This document shows positions 42,172 through 52,875 of a stretch of 64,000 nucleotides of DNA, piece by piece. Numbering within the stretch: the stretch's first letter is position 1; each line of letters starts with the position of its first letter. The notes under the pieces are model-generated. The model was not told where the DNA came from, made no database searches, and saw nothing but the letters and a program-made list of their open reading frames with translations. The DNA comes from Xylanimonas oleitrophica (GTDB lineage: Bacteria > Actinomycetota > Actinomycetes > Actinomycetales > Cellulomonadaceae): positions 1 to 64,000 of the forward strand of contig NZ_QKWH01000003.1 of the NCBI RefSeq assembly GCF_003244315.1, given 5' to 3'. The position numbers and the translations under genes were made by a program.

Positions 42172-43490
42172 CGGCTGTCGAGGCCCCCGACGTCCTGCTC
42201 GCGGTGGTAGCGGCCGCGGCGCTCCTGCTGACCGGCCTGCTGTCCGCGGGCGAGGCCGCGGTGCTGCGGGTCACCCGCGCGTCGCTGGGCGACGCGCTGG
42301 TGGAGGCGGAGCAGGGGGAGGGTCTGCAGGCCGAGGCGCGGGCCGACCGGGTGCGTGCCGCGCAGGCGCTCGTCGCCGACCCTCCCGCGACGGTCGCCGC
42401 GGCGGCCGCGGTGCGCACCGCGACCGAGATGGTGGCCCTGGGAGCGCTCACGCTGCTGGTCGCTGGGTGGTTCGGCGCCTGGTGGCAGGACCTGCTGGCG
42501 CTGCTGGTGCTCGGGTTCGCCGGCGGGCTCGTGATGGCGCGCCTGAGCCCGCGCCAGCTCGGTTTCCGGCGGCCGCTGCGCGTCGTCCTGGCGCTCTCCG
42601 GGCTGCTGACCGCCACGTACCGCCTGACGGGCTGGGCGGCACGCCGCTCGGCCCACCGCGACCAGGACGAGCCTCCGACCGAGGAGGAGGTGCGGGACAT
42701 GGTCGACCGCGTGGGGGAGTCGGAGGTGCTCGAGGAGGAGGAACGGGAGCTGATCCGTTCCGTCTTCGAGCTCGGTGACACCCTGGCGCGGGAGGTCATG
42801 GTGCCGCGCACCGACATGGTGACGACGGGTGCCACGACGCCGCTGTCGAAGGTCATGCGGCTGTTCCTGCGGTCGGGCTTCTCGCGCGTGCCGGTGACCG
42901 GCGACTCGGTCGACGACCTGGTCGGCGTGGCCTACCTCAAGGACGTCGCCAGGGTGCTGGACGCCGAGCCCGCGGCGGCGAGCGAGCCGGTCTCGCAGGT
43001 GGCGCGCGCGGCGGTGTTCGTGCCGGAGTCCAAGCCCGTGGACGTGCTGCTGCGCGAGATGCAGGCATCGTCCTCGCACATCGCGGTCGTCGTCGACGAG
43101 TACGGCGGCATCGCCGGCCTGGTGACGATCGAGGACATCCTGGAGGAGCTCGTCGGCGAGCTCACCGACGAGCACGACCGGGAGCGCGTCGTCGAGCCGG
43201 AGCGGCTCGACGAGAACACCTTCCGGGTCCCGGCACGCCTCCCGGTGGACGAGCTGGGCGAGCTGTTCGACCTGCGGCTGGACGACGACGACGTCGACAC
43301 CGCCGCGGGCCTCCTGGCCAAGGCGCTCGGCAAGGTGCCGCTGGCCGGCTCCGCCGCCGACGTCGGCGGCCTGCACCTGGTCGCAGACCGTGTGGAAGGT
43401 CGCCGCAAGCAGGTGACCGCGCTCCTGGTCAGCAGGGTGCACCACGACTCCGAGACAGACCCGCACGACAAGGATGAGACCCATGACTGA
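42168..43490 (+). CDS. CNNM/CorC-type membrane protein with CBS domains
   Basis: A 440-residue protein with an N-terminal CNNM/DUF21 membrane domain (three to four helices, 1-150), two CBS domains (about 205-325; [31 protein letters not shown]) and a C-terminal CorC-HlyC domain ([17 protein letters not shown]). Such proteins act in magnesium/cobalt efflux or homeostasis; old annotations call them hemolysins. It lies between ybeY and era, a conserved actinobacterial order. ATG 42168 overlaps the ybeY stop. Confidence 0.92.
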   Translation: MTAVEAPDVLLAVVAAAALLLTGLLSAGEAAVLRVTRASLGDALVEAEQGEGLQAEARADRVRAAQALVADPPATVAAAAAVRTATEMVALGALTLLVAGWFGAWWQDLLALLVLGFAGGLVMARLSPRQLGFRRPLRVVLALSGLLTATYRLTGWAARRSAHRDQDEPPTEEEVRDMVDRVGESEVLEEEERELIRSVFELGDTLAREVMVPRTDMVTTGATTPLSKVMRLFLRSGFSRVPVTGDSVDDLVGVAYLKDVARVLDAEPAAASEPVSQVARAAVFVPESKPVDVLLREMQASSSHIAVVVDEYGGIAGLVTIEDILEELVGELTDEHDRERVVEPERLDENTFRVPARLPVDELGELFDLRLDDDDVDTAAGLLAKALGKVPLAGSAADVGGLHLVADRVEGRRKQVTALLVSRVHHDSETDPHDKDETHD

Positions 43491-44430
43491 CCCCACGCAC
43501 CGCTCGGGCTTCGCCTGCCTGGTGGGCCGCCCGAACGCCGGCAAGTCCACCCTGACGAACGCCCTGGTGGGGGAGAAGGTCGCGATCATGTCGGCGCGGC
43601 CCCAGACGACCCGCCACACGATCCGCGGCATCGTCCACCGGGACGACGCCCAGCTGGTGCTGGTGGACACGCCGGGGCTCCACCGCCCGCGCACCCTGCT
43701 GGGCCAGCGCCTGAACGACCTGGTCAGGGAGACGCTGGGCGAGGTGGACGTGATCGCGTTCTGCCTGCCGGCCGACCAGAAGATCGGGCCGGGCGACCGG
43801 TTCATCGCCAACCAGCTCGCGCCGCTCATGACGGGCCGGCGGGCCGTGCCGGTCGTCGCCGTGGTGACCAAGGCGGACCTGGTGGACCGCGGGGCGCTCG
43901 CCGAGCACCTGCTCGCCGTCGACGCCCTCGCGCGCGAGGTGGAGGGCGAGTGGGCCGACATCGTGCCCGTCTCCGCCCGCGACGGCTACCAGGTGGGCGA
44001 GCTGGCCGACGTGCTCGTCTCGCACCTGCCCGAGGGTCCGGAGCTGTACCCCGGCGGGGAGCTGACCGACGAGCCGGAGCAGGTCATGGTGGCCGAGCTG
44101 GTGCGCGAGGCGGCCCTGGAGGGCGTGCGCGACGAGCTGCCGCACTCGCTCGCCGTGGTGGTCGAGGAGATCGTGGAGCGCGAGGGCTCGGGCGACGAGG
44201 GCAAGGGCCGCGCGCCCCTGCTGGACGTGCGTGTCAACCTCTTCGTGGAACGCGAGTCGCAGAAGGCGATCATCATCGGGCGGGGTGGTTCCCGGCTGCG
44301 CGAGGTGGGCACGCGGGCGCGGCAGGGCATCGAGCGCCTGCTGGGCGCGCGCGTGTACCTGGACCTGCACGTCAAGGTCGCCAAGGACTGGCAGCGCGAC
44401 CCGAAGCAGCTGCGCAGGCTCGGGTTCTGA
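43483..44430 (+). CDS. era: GTPase Era
   Basis: A 315-residue Era GTPase for 30S ribosome assembly: G1 GRPNAGKS (about 15-22), RPQTTRHTIRGIV, G3 DTPGL, G4 TKAD, and a C-terminal KH domain (QKAIIIGRGGSRLREVGTRA). AAGGATGAG lies upstream of ATG 43483, which is eight bases inside the end of the CBS gene, so translation is coupled. An alternative ATG at 43474 would remove the Shine-Dalgarno spacing. Confidence 0.97.
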   Translation: MTDPTHRSGFACLVGRPNAGKSTLTNALVGEKVAIMSARPQTTRHTIRGIVHRDDAQLVLVDTPGLHRPRTLLGQRLNDLVRETLGEVDVIAFCLPADQKIGPGDRFIANQLAPLMTGRRAVPVVAVVTKADLVDRGALAEHLLAVDALAREVEGEWADIVPVSARDGYQVGELADVLVSHLPEGPELYPGGELTDEPEQVMVAELVREAALEGVRDELPHSLAVVVEEIVEREGSGDEGKGRAPLLDVRVNLFVERESQKAIIIGRGGSRLREVGTRARQGIERLLGARVYLDLHVKVAKDWQRDPKQLRRLGF

Positions 44431-44462
44431 TCCCGGCGAGAGCCCGCGGGTAGGCTCCGGAC

Positions 44463-46028
44463 GTGATCATGCGGACGGTCGGCTCCAGCGCGGCGATCCT
44501 CGTGGGGCTGGCGGTCGTCGGCTCCCTGGCGGGGCCGTCGTGGGACCCCGTCCCCGTCTCCGACCACCTCCAGCCGGCGACGTCGTCGACCGCGGTGCAG
44601 GGGGTCGGAGACTCGGTCGCAGCGGGCCTCGTGCACGAGCCGGGGACGTTCGAGGTGCGCGCGACGGAGGTGACCGTCGCGCTCGACGGCGCCGAGGTCG
44701 GCGGGATCCTGCGCGAGCCGGTGGGTGCGGGCGACGACCTGCCGGGCATGGTGTTCGTGCACGGGGCCGGCACGGGCCGTGCCGCGGAGGCGTTCCTGCG
44801 CCAGGCCGACGCGATCACGTCGGCAGGGATCGTCACCCTGGTGCCGGACAAGCGGCTGGACACCTACACGACCTGGCACCGGGACTACGTCGCCATGGCG
44901 GACGACTACCTGCGATCGGTCGAGCTGCTGCGCGAGGTGGACGGCGTCGACCCCGGGCGCGTGGGGGTGTACGCGGAGTCGGAGGGCACGTGGATCGCCC
45001 CGGTGATGCAGGTGCACGACCCGGCGGTGGCGTACACCGTGCTGGTGTCGGCGCCGGTGGTGCCCCCGCGGCAGCAGGCGGCGTTCGCGGTCGACAACTA
45101 CCTGCGCAACACCGGGGTGCCGCAGGACGTCTTCCGGGCGATCCCGCGCGCGGTCGGCATCCAGCTGCCGGGCGGCGGGCTGGACTACGCGGACTTCGAC
45201 GTGACGCCGTGGCTCGAGCGGCAGACCGCGCCGGTGCTGGTGGTCTACGGGACGGGCGACCCGTCGATGCCGATCGAGCAGGGGGCGCGCAAGGTCATCG
45301 CCGACACCGCGGTGCGGGGGGACGACGCTCCCGTGACGGTGCGCTACTACGCCGACGCCAACCACGGGCTGCGCGTGGACGGCGTGCTGGTCCCGGAGTT
45401 CCCGCGCGACGTGGCCGCGTGGATCTCGGCCCTTCCGGACTCTGCGACGGCGCCGCCGCGGGTGGCCGGCGCCCAGCCGGACCAGCTGTTCCTCGCCTCG
45501 CCCGTGGCCCAGCCCGGGTGGTGGGGGGACGGCGACTTCATCCTGGGCGCCGTCATCGCCGGGGTGGCGCTGCTCGTGGTGGGTCCCGTGCTGTGGTTGG
45601 TGGTCGCTCTCGGGCGCCGGATCGTGGCGGCCGGCCGGGGCGCACCGGGCACCGGGCCGGGTGCCTGGCTGGACGACGGCGTCCGCCCGCTGCTCGTGGG
45701 CCTCGGGGTGGGTTCGGTGCTGACCACCGTGGCGCTGGTCGTCTACCTCATGGCGGTGGCTCGCCTGGCGCTGAACTACCAGCGCGACGACGCCGTGGTG
45801 CAGGGTGGCTGGATCGGCGTGCGCCTGCTCGGCCTGGTCACCGTGGTGGTGGCCGCCCATCTGCTCCAGCGGGTGCGGGACGTGCGGGCCGAGAGGCAGG
45901 CTGGTCACGAGGGGGCCGTCGTCGCCTCCGGGTGGCCGGCGCACGTGACGCTGTGGACGGCCACGGTGGGGGCGTTCTCGCTGCTGCTGTGGCTGACCTA
46001 CTGGGGCGTGTTCCAGCTCGGTATCTGA
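44463..46028 (+). CDS. Alpha/beta hydrolase with C-terminal four-helix membrane domain
   Basis: A 521-residue protein: N-terminal signal-like hydrophobic segment (about 7-23), an alpha/beta hydrolase domain (about 60-330) with oxyanion region FVHGAGTG (98-105), nucleophile elbow YAESEGTW (Ser173), acid region VYGTGDPSMP and histidine ANHGLR, then four membrane helices (about 355-515). The catalytic domain should face outside. The substrate is unknown; the family resembles acyl esterases or dienelactone-hydrolase-like enzymes. GTG 44463 follows TAGGCT (44451-44456) by six bases. Confidence 0.82.
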   Translation: MIMRTVGSSAAILVGLAVVGSLAGPSWDPVPVSDHLQPATSSTAVQGVGDSVAAGLVHEPGTFEVRATEVTVALDGAEVGGILREPVGAGDDLPGMVFVHGAGTGRAAEAFLRQADAITSAGIVTLVPDKRLDTYTTWHRDYVAMADDYLRSVELLREVDGVDPGRVGVYAESEGTWIAPVMQVHDPAVAYTVLVSAPVVPPRQQAAFAVDNYLRNTGVPQDVFRAIPRAVGIQLPGGGLDYADFDVTPWLERQTAPVLVVYGTGDPSMPIEQGARKVIADTAVRGDDAPVTVRYYADANHGLRVDGVLVPEFPRDVAAWISALPDSATAPPRVAGAQPDQLFLASPVAQPGWWGDGDFILGAVIAGVALLVVGPVLWLVVALGRRIVAAGRGAPGTGPGAWLDDGVRPLLVGLGVGSVLTTVALVVYLMAVARLALNYQRDDAVVQGGWIGVRLLGLVTVVVAAHLLQRVRDVRAERQAGHEGAVVASGWPAHVTLWTATVGAFSLLLWLTYWGVFQLGI

Positions 46029-46154
46029 GCCGCCGGACACCCGCACGATACCCGCACAGCGAACGCACCCGTCTGGACCTGACAGCCCCGGGTGAAAAGG
46101 GTAGAAACATCGCGTGCGCCCCGCTGGGCGTGCACGGAGACGAGGGAGCTGCCC

Positions 46155-47891
46155 ATGACCGAAGCCGCCAGTACCGCCCGCTCGCCGCGCGAGCCGTTCG
46201 CAGGGGTGCCGGCGCACGCGCTGGTGCGCGACGTCGTCGCGGCGACCGCGCTCTTCGTGGGTCTCGCCCTGCCGTGGGGCACCGACACCCGGGGGACGGA
46301 CCAGCTCGGGACGGTGCTCGCGACGATCGTGGCGCTGCTGGCCGTGGCTGCTCCGTACGTGCGACGGGCGGGTCTGCTGCCGCCGACGTGGTTCGCCGAC
46401 GAGAGGCGCACGCGGCTGCTCGGGGTGGCCCCCTACGCGCTGGTCGCCGTGGGGCACGTGCTGCTCGACGTGCTGCCCGGCGGGGGAGAGGGGGTCGGTG
46501 CGGGTCTGGGCCTGGGCCTGGCGGGTGCTGCGCTCGCGGCGGAGCCGAGGTGGCGCTGGACGTTGCCCGTGGCCGCGGGGGTCGTGGCGGCCGGTGCGGT
46601 GCTGACGCCGATCCTGGCCGCCGTGTCGGGTGAGGAGCCGGGGGCCCGGCTGGTCGCCATCGTGCTGACGACGGCGCTCGTGCTGGGCATCCTCTGGATG
46701 ACGGTGGGCCGGATGGAGCGGGGCGACGGCGCCGCGGGCGTGCTGCTGCTGGGGCTGGGCGTCGCCGTAGCGCTGTCCGCGGCCCTGGTCTCCGGCTCGG
46801 ACGCCAGCCCGTGGGTGGAGAGCGTCCACGGCACCCGGTTCGGCCTCCTGCTGCTGCCGGTGCTGGCTGCGTGCGCCGTGCCCCGCGTGGTGGGCGAGCC
46901 GGTCGCGGAGGACGCGGAGCCCCAGCGGTGGGCCGCCACGGCGGTGCACGCGCTCTTCCTCGGGGTGGTGCTGGGTGTGTACGTCGCGGCTGTGGCGGTC
47001 GCCGCGATCGTCGGCGGCCGGGTCTCGGTGGAGCTGGTGCTGCGGATCGTGTTCGGCCTGCTGATCGCGGTGGTCGCGTACTTCGCCCACCGGGCGCTGT
47101 CCCGCGACCTGGCCTCCGGGCACGCGACGGCGGTGGGGGCCGCCGTCGTGATGGTGGTGCTGGGCACGGTCATCGTGATCGCCCGCGCCGGGGTCACCAC
47201 GCGCACCACCACGCAGGACCTGCTGCTGACCTTCGGGGTGCCGGCGATCGTGCTGGCGGTGCTGCTCGTGCCGCGCTCGCTGCACGAGCTGCGCAGCCGT
47301 GCGGTGGCCGCCCCTGCCCCGGCCGGGGCTGCGTGGACCGGCACCGCGGGCGTCGTCGCGCAGCCCGGGTCCGGGCCGACGGCGGTGTCGCCCGCGGCGG
47401 GCGTCGCCCAGCAGGTGCCGGGGCAGGCGGCCGCGGCGGGCTCGGCGGACCCGGCTCCCTGGGACGCCACGGCCGGGCGGCCGGACCCGGGCCCGCAGGA
47501 GCGCACGCAGGTGTTCGGGCGGCCGCTGGTGGGTCCGGTGGCGGAGGCGGTCGCTGAGCCGGCGCCCGTCGCCGCGCCCGAGGCGGAGACCTCTGTGCGG
47601 GCCGCGGAGCCGGCGTCGGCCTCGACGTCGGTGCTCTCGCCGCTGACGGGTGCGCCCGTCTCCTCGACGCAGGTCATGCCGCCGGTGGTGGACGTGGCGG
47701 GCTCCGGGTGGACCGCGGAGCAGGCGCTGGACCCCGCCACGCCGCTCGCCGACCTGGCGCGGATCGTGCAGGAGGCCCCGCACCTGCGGCCGCAGGTCGC
47801 CGCCAACCCGTCGACCTACCCGGCGCTCCTGGACTGGCTGGGTGCGCTCGGCGACCCTGCGGTGGACGCGGCGCTGCGGACGCGGCGCTGA
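46155..47891 (+). CDS. Polytopic membrane protein with C-terminal leucine-rich-variant domain
   Basis: A 578-residue protein with about twelve hydrophobic helices (about 22-385), a disordered alanine/proline-rich linker (about 390-510) and a C-terminal helical domain with the variant leucine-rich-repeat-like pattern LDPATPLADLARIVQEAPHL (about 522-541) and QVAANPSTYPALLDWLGALG. This C-terminal module occurs in many actinobacterial proteins as a probable protein-binding domain. The function is unknown. GGGAGCTGCCC precedes ATG 46155. A strong terminator follows. Confidence 0.75.
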   Translation: MTEAASTARSPREPFAGVPAHALVRDVVAATALFVGLALPWGTDTRGTDQLGTVLATIVALLAVAAPYVRRAGLLPPTWFADERRTRLLGVAPYALVAVGHVLLDVLPGGGEGVGAGLGLGLAGAALAAEPRWRWTLPVAAGVVAAGAVLTPILAAVSGEEPGARLVAIVLTTALVLGILWMTVGRMERGDGAAGVLLLGLGVAVALSAALVSGSDASPWVESVHGTRFGLLLLPVLAACAVPRVVGEPVAEDAEPQRWAATAVHALFLGVVLGVYVAAVAVAAIVGGRVSVELVLRIVFGLLIAVVAYFAHRALSRDLASGHATAVGAAVVMVVLGTVIVIARAGVTTRTTTQDLLLTFGVPAIVLAVLLVPRSLHELRSRAVAAPAPAGAAWTGTAGVVAQPGSGPTAVSPAAGVAQQVPGQAAAAGSADPAPWDATAGRPDPGPQERTQVFGRPLVGPVAEAVAEPAPVAAPEAETSVRAAEPASASTSVLSPLTGAPVSSTQVMPPVVDVAGSGWTAEQALDPATPLADLARIVQEAPHLRPQVAANPSTYPALLDWLGALGDPAVDAALRTRR

Positions 47892-47893
47892 CC

Positions 47894-47933
47894 GGTGCCC
47901 GTCACGTCCGCATGGCGGGACGTGACGGGCACC
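47894..47933. terminator. Strong terminator before the leuA leader
   Basis: A perfect 16-bp stem (GGTGCCCGTCACGTCC with its complement) and an 8-base loop just after the preceding stop codon; it insulates leuA from the upstream gene. Confidence 0.88.
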
Positions 47934-47948
47934 ACAGGGTCGCGGGGG

Positions 47949-47954
47949 TATGGT
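47949..47954 (+). promoter_or_regulatory. -10 element of the leuA leader transcript
   Basis: TATGGT seven bases before the ATG of the leader peptide. This would make the leader peptide mRNA leaderless, like many genes in this window. Confidence 0.6.
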
Positions 47955-47961
47955 GGCAGGC

Positions 47962-47993
47962 ATGCGCCACACGGTGAGCCTCCTGCTCGTGTG

Positions 47994-48012
<19 letters not shown>
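47962..48012 (+). CDS. leuL: leuA leader peptide (16 codons)
   Basis: A short frame encoding MRHTVSLLLVCRGGAS with three consecutive leucine codons (CTC CTG CTC) followed by valine, immediately upstream of leuA. Leader peptides of this type sense leucine through ribosome stalling. The stop TGA is inside the first hairpin of the leader region, as expected for attenuation. Its position right after a probable leaderless -10 element and the absence of any other role support the call. Confidence 0.75.
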
Positions 48013-49899
<1,887 letters not shown>

Positions 49900-49914
49900 C
49901 GCTCCTCCCGCTCG

Positions 49915-49951
49915 CACCGGTGCCCGCACCCTGAGGGTGGGGGCACCGGTG
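49915..49951. terminator. Terminator after leuA
   Basis: A stem of about 17 bp with one mismatch (arms starting CACCGGTGCCC and ending GGGCACCGGTG) closed by TGA, 16 bases after the leuA stop codon. Confidence 0.85.
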
Positions 49952-49970
49952 TCTGCCGACACTGCGGGGC

Positions 49971-50001
49971 TTGACCTTCGAGCGGCTCGAACCGGCAGGG
50001 T
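49971..50001 (+). promoter_or_regulatory. MerR-type promoter/operator for the MerR-clamp fusion gene
   Basis: TTGACC (-35, 49971-49976) and CAGGGT (-10, 49996-50001) are separated by 19 bases, and the spacer contains the perfect palindrome TTCGAGCGGCTCGAA (49977-49991). An overlong spacer with a dyad between -35 and -10 is the classical MerR-regulated promoter. The -10 ends seven bases before the GTG start, so the mRNA is probably leaderless and autoregulated. Confidence 0.75.
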
Positions 50002-50008
50002 GTGCGCT

Positions 50009-51064
50009 GTGGACGAACCTCTGCTGACCATCGGTGCATTCGCCAGTGCTGCCGGGCTGCCGGCCAGCGCCCTGCGGTACTACGACGAGGTAGGGCTCCT
50101 GCCGCCTTCCGACGTCGACGCAGGCACGGGGTACCGCTACTACACGCCCGCCCAGGTTCACCACGCCCGCGCCGTGGCGGTGATGCGGGAGGCGGACGTT
50201 CCGCTGGAGGCGATGCGGACGGTCCTGCGGGGTGACCCGCAGACCGCCCGCGCGGTGCTCGGCGCCGTGGTGGAGCGCTACACGGAGCACGCCGAGCGCG
50301 TGCGCCGCGCGGCTGTCGCGCTGACCGCGGTGCCCGGACCGGTGTCCGCCACCGTCCGGGTGGACGGGACCGCGCTCGCGGCCGCGCTGCGGCAGGTGCT
50401 CCCCGCGGTCGCTCCGGAGCCCGGGCCCCTGCACGGCGTGCTGGTCGACGTCGTCGACGGAGTGGCAGACGTCGTCGCCACCGACAGGTACTGGATGCTG
50501 GTCCGCTCCCTGCGCGGGGTCGGCACCGGCGCAGGTCGCACAGTCCTCACACCTGAGCGGGTCCGGACGGTGGCGGCCCTGCTGGACCTGCGCGAGGACC
50601 CGGAGGTCCAGGTGGGCTGCGAGGGCATCACTGTGGGGGACCGTCTCGTCGCAGGGCTCGGTGACGAGTACCCGGACCACCGCGCCGTCGTCACCGGACA
50701 GGGCAAGCCTGCCACTCGGGTGCTGGCCGCCCGGGACAGGCTCCTGGAGGTGCTCGCCGCCAGTACGGAGGAGGACCTGACGCTGCGGGTGGATGGCAGC
50801 GGGATCACTGTCTCGCCCGGGCGGCCGGGTGCTCGGGCCCCGGGCAGCATGCTGCACGCCACGGTCCGCGGCGCTGCGCACGTCGCAGCGGTGGAGGTGT
50901 GGTTCGGCACCTCCCTGCTGCGACGCGCGGTGGCCTCTACCGTTGGCTCCGACGTCGTCCTCGAGGTGGGGGAACCGGGGCGCGCCCTCGTGCTCCGGCC
51001 GGCTGCGCAGGACGGGGGCAGCGTGCTCGTCATGCCGCGTGCCCTCCGCGAGGGCCAGGAGTGA
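50009..51064 (+). CDS. MerR-family regulator fused to a sliding-clamp-like domain
   Basis: A 351-residue protein. Residues 1-75 form a MerR winged helix (LTIGAFASAAGLPASALRYY, EVGLLPPS, GYRYYTPAQ), and 76-105 the dimerisation helix. Residues 110-351 resemble the DNA polymerase III beta clamp (DnaN): VVATDRYWMLVRS corresponds to the clamp ATDRYRLAVRE motif, and the end SVLVMPRAL to the clamp YLLMPVRL. The domain probably serves as a sensor or dimer scaffold rather than a replication clamp. The start GTG 50009 directly follows a MerR-type promoter. It is coupled to the MFS gene (GTGA overlap at 51061), a likely efflux target. Confidence 0.8.
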   Translation: MDEPLLTIGAFASAAGLPASALRYYDEVGLLPPSDVDAGTGYRYYTPAQVHHARAVAVMREADVPLEAMRTVLRGDPQTARAVLGAVVERYTEHAERVRRAAVALTAVPGPVSATVRVDGTALAAALRQVLPAVAPEPGPLHGVLVDVVDGVADVVATDRYWMLVRSLRGVGTGAGRTVLTPERVRTVAALLDLREDPEVQVGCEGITVGDRLVAGLGDEYPDHRAVVTGQGKPATRVLAARDRLLEVLAASTEEDLTLRVDGSGITVSPGRPGARAPGSMLHATVRGAAHVAAVEVWFGTSLLRRAVASTVGSDVVLEVGEPGRALVLRPAAQDGGSVLVMPRALREGQE

Positions 51065-52260
51065 CCGCTCTGGCGCGTGGCCGCACCGCGTTCCACCTGT
51101 GGCTGTGCGGATCGACCGTGTCCGCGCTGGGGGACGCTGTCACGGGCTTCGCCGTGGGATGGGCCGCCGCTGCGCACGGGCCGCAGGCCGCAGGACTCGT
51201 GCTGACCGCCGGCTCGGCGCCGCTGTGCCTCGTGCTGCTCGTCGGCGGAGTCCTGGCCGACCGGTGGGGGTTCCGGCGCACCCTGGTGGGCTGCCACGCT
51301 GTGATGATCGCCGCGATGGTGACGCTCGCCCTCGTGGCCGCTGCGGGACCCGTCCCGCTCGGTGCGTTGGTCGCGAGCTCCGTCGTGGCGGGTACAGTTG
51401 CGGCCCTTCGCCGCCCGGCCGAGGGCGCGTTCCCGCGGCTGTTCGCCCTGCCCGACGAGCTGCCGCGGGTCATGGCGACCGTGACCGTGGCGCTCCAGTC
51501 CGCACGCGTCGCCGGGCCGGGCGTGGGCGGCCTGCTGCTCGGCGGCGGCGGCCTGGCGGCGGTGGCCTGGGTCGACGCGGCGAGCTTCGCGATCGCGCTC
51601 GCCGTCGTCCTGCTGGTACGCCCACCGTACGAGCCGGCCGCGGCGGGCGATGCCCCCCGCCCCGGGCTGCGTGAGGCGCTCGCGGCCTTCGGGCTCGCGC
51701 GCGCCACCCCGGGCGTTCCTGCCGCGCTCGTCGCGGTGGTCGGTCTCGCCCTCACCGTCCTGCCCCTGGTGGCCCTGTGCGTGCCGCTCGCCGGACGGGA
51801 GCGGGGCTGGGGCGCGACCGCGACCGGCGTCGTCGCCGGCGCGTGGGTGGTCGGGGCCCTCCTGGTCTCCCTCGTCGTCGTGGTCCGCGGCGCCCCACCA
51901 GCCCCGCTCGCCGCGACGGGCCCCGCCCTCGCCGCCGCTGGTGCGGCAGTGCTCGCCGTGACGGACGGCGTGGTCCCCGCCGCCGTAGGTGTCGGGCTCG
52001 TGGGGGCGGGCAGCTCCGTCCTGACGACGGCGCTCATGCCGCGCTTCGTCACCGCTACGCCGTCAGGTCGCCTCGCCCGCTTCCAGGCGCTGCTCGCGCT
52101 GGCCCAGGCTCTGCCCGTCCTGGTCGCGACGCCGCTGCTCGGCAGCCTGGCGTCGCGGTGGGGTGCCGGGGCGGCGCTGGCGCTGGTCGTAGCCGCTCTC
52201 CTCGTGACCACCGTCCCGGCACGCCGGGCGTTGTGCACCCTCCCCGTGCCCTCGCCCTGA
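51061..52260 (+). CDS. MFS transporter (DHA3/Tap-like exporter)
   Basis: A 399-residue protein with about twelve membrane helices, DHA3-like features (FHLWLCGSTVSALGDAV at the start, GGVLADRWGFRRTLV in loop 2-3, and the ARVAGPGVGGLLLG region). Such proteins export drugs or macrolides. It is translationally coupled to the MerR-clamp fusion, which suggests that an inducing compound recognised by that regulator is also the transport substrate. No substrate can be named. Confidence 0.88.
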   Translation: MTALARGRTAFHLWLCGSTVSALGDAVTGFAVGWAAAAHGPQAAGLVLTAGSAPLCLVLLVGGVLADRWGFRRTLVGCHAVMIAAMVTLALVAAAGPVPLGALVASSVVAGTVAALRRPAEGAFPRLFALPDELPRVMATVTVALQSARVAGPGVGGLLLGGGGLAAVAWVDAASFAIALAVVLLVRPPYEPAAAGDAPRPGLREALAAFGLARATPGVPAALVAVVGLALTVLPLVALCVPLAGRERGWGATATGVVAGAWVVGALLVSLVVVVRGAPPAPLAATGPALAAAGAAVLAVTDGVVPAAVGVGLVGAGSSVLTTALMPRFVTATPSGRLARFQALLALAQALPVLVATPLLGSLASRWGAGAALALVVAALLVTTVPARRALCTLPVPSP

Positions 52261-52344
52261 GACGGCGCGCCTGCGGTGCCGGAGGGCCGCCACGGGGCTG
52301 CCGGTGGTCGACCGCGCTCAGAGCGTCTGGCAGGATCACGCGGC

Positions 52345-52815
52345 GTGAACACCAGGAACCGCCTGCTCGCCCTCGGGGCCGGGATCGCCGGGTTCGGGGC
52401 GGCGGCGGGTGCCCCGTCCGGGGCCGTGATGCCCGCCGTGGGGGGCATCGCGCTCGCGGTGCTGGGCGCTGCTCTCGAGCACCGGGCCCCTGGGGCCAGG
52501 ACGGAGCGCCCGAGCAAGGCTCCGGCCGAGGAGGGCGGTCCTGCCCCGGGCAGCCAGGGCCCCGCAGCCGACGGCGCCTCGCCGCCGGTGAGCGCAGGCG
52601 GTCCCGCACCGGGACCGGACCGGCGGACGCTCACGCACGACGTGCTGCTCCGGGTGGTGCGCTACGGCGTGCTGCTGGGCCTGTACGTGTGGATGCGCGA
52701 GACTCCGGGGGCGGGCACCGTCGCGGCCCTCGCGTGGGCGTTCGGTGCCGTCGGCGTCGTGGGGGCGGCCTATGTGGTGCTGGACGTGACGTTCGCGCGG
52801 CGGGCCCCGGCCTGA
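52345..52815 (+). CDS. Hypothetical membrane protein
   Basis: A 156-residue protein: hydrophobic segment at 10-45, a disordered proline- and glycine-rich linker (50-95), then two predicted helices (about 103-120 and 125-148). No family is recognised. GTG 52345 is eight bases after CAGGAT (52331-52336). A terminator-like hairpin follows. The downstream recO and uppS genes are separate core genes. Confidence 0.65.
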   Translation: MNTRNRLLALGAGIAGFGAAAGAPSGAVMPAVGGIALAVLGAALEHRAPGARTERPSKAPAEEGGPAPGSQGPAADGASPPVSAGGPAPGPDRRTLTHDVLLRVVRYGVLLGLYVWMRETPGAGTVAALAWAFGAVGVVGAAYVVLDVTFARRAPA

Positions 52816-52816
52816 G

Positions 52817-52838
52817 CCGGACAGGCGACGCCGTCCGG
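52817..52838. terminator. Hairpin before recO
   Basis: CCGGAC-A-GGC-GAC-GCC-GTCCGG: a 9-bp stem with one bulge immediately after the preceding stop codon. Confidence 0.5.
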
Positions 52839-52875
52839 TGCACCGCCTGTGGGCGGGGAGAGGGAGAATGGTCGG

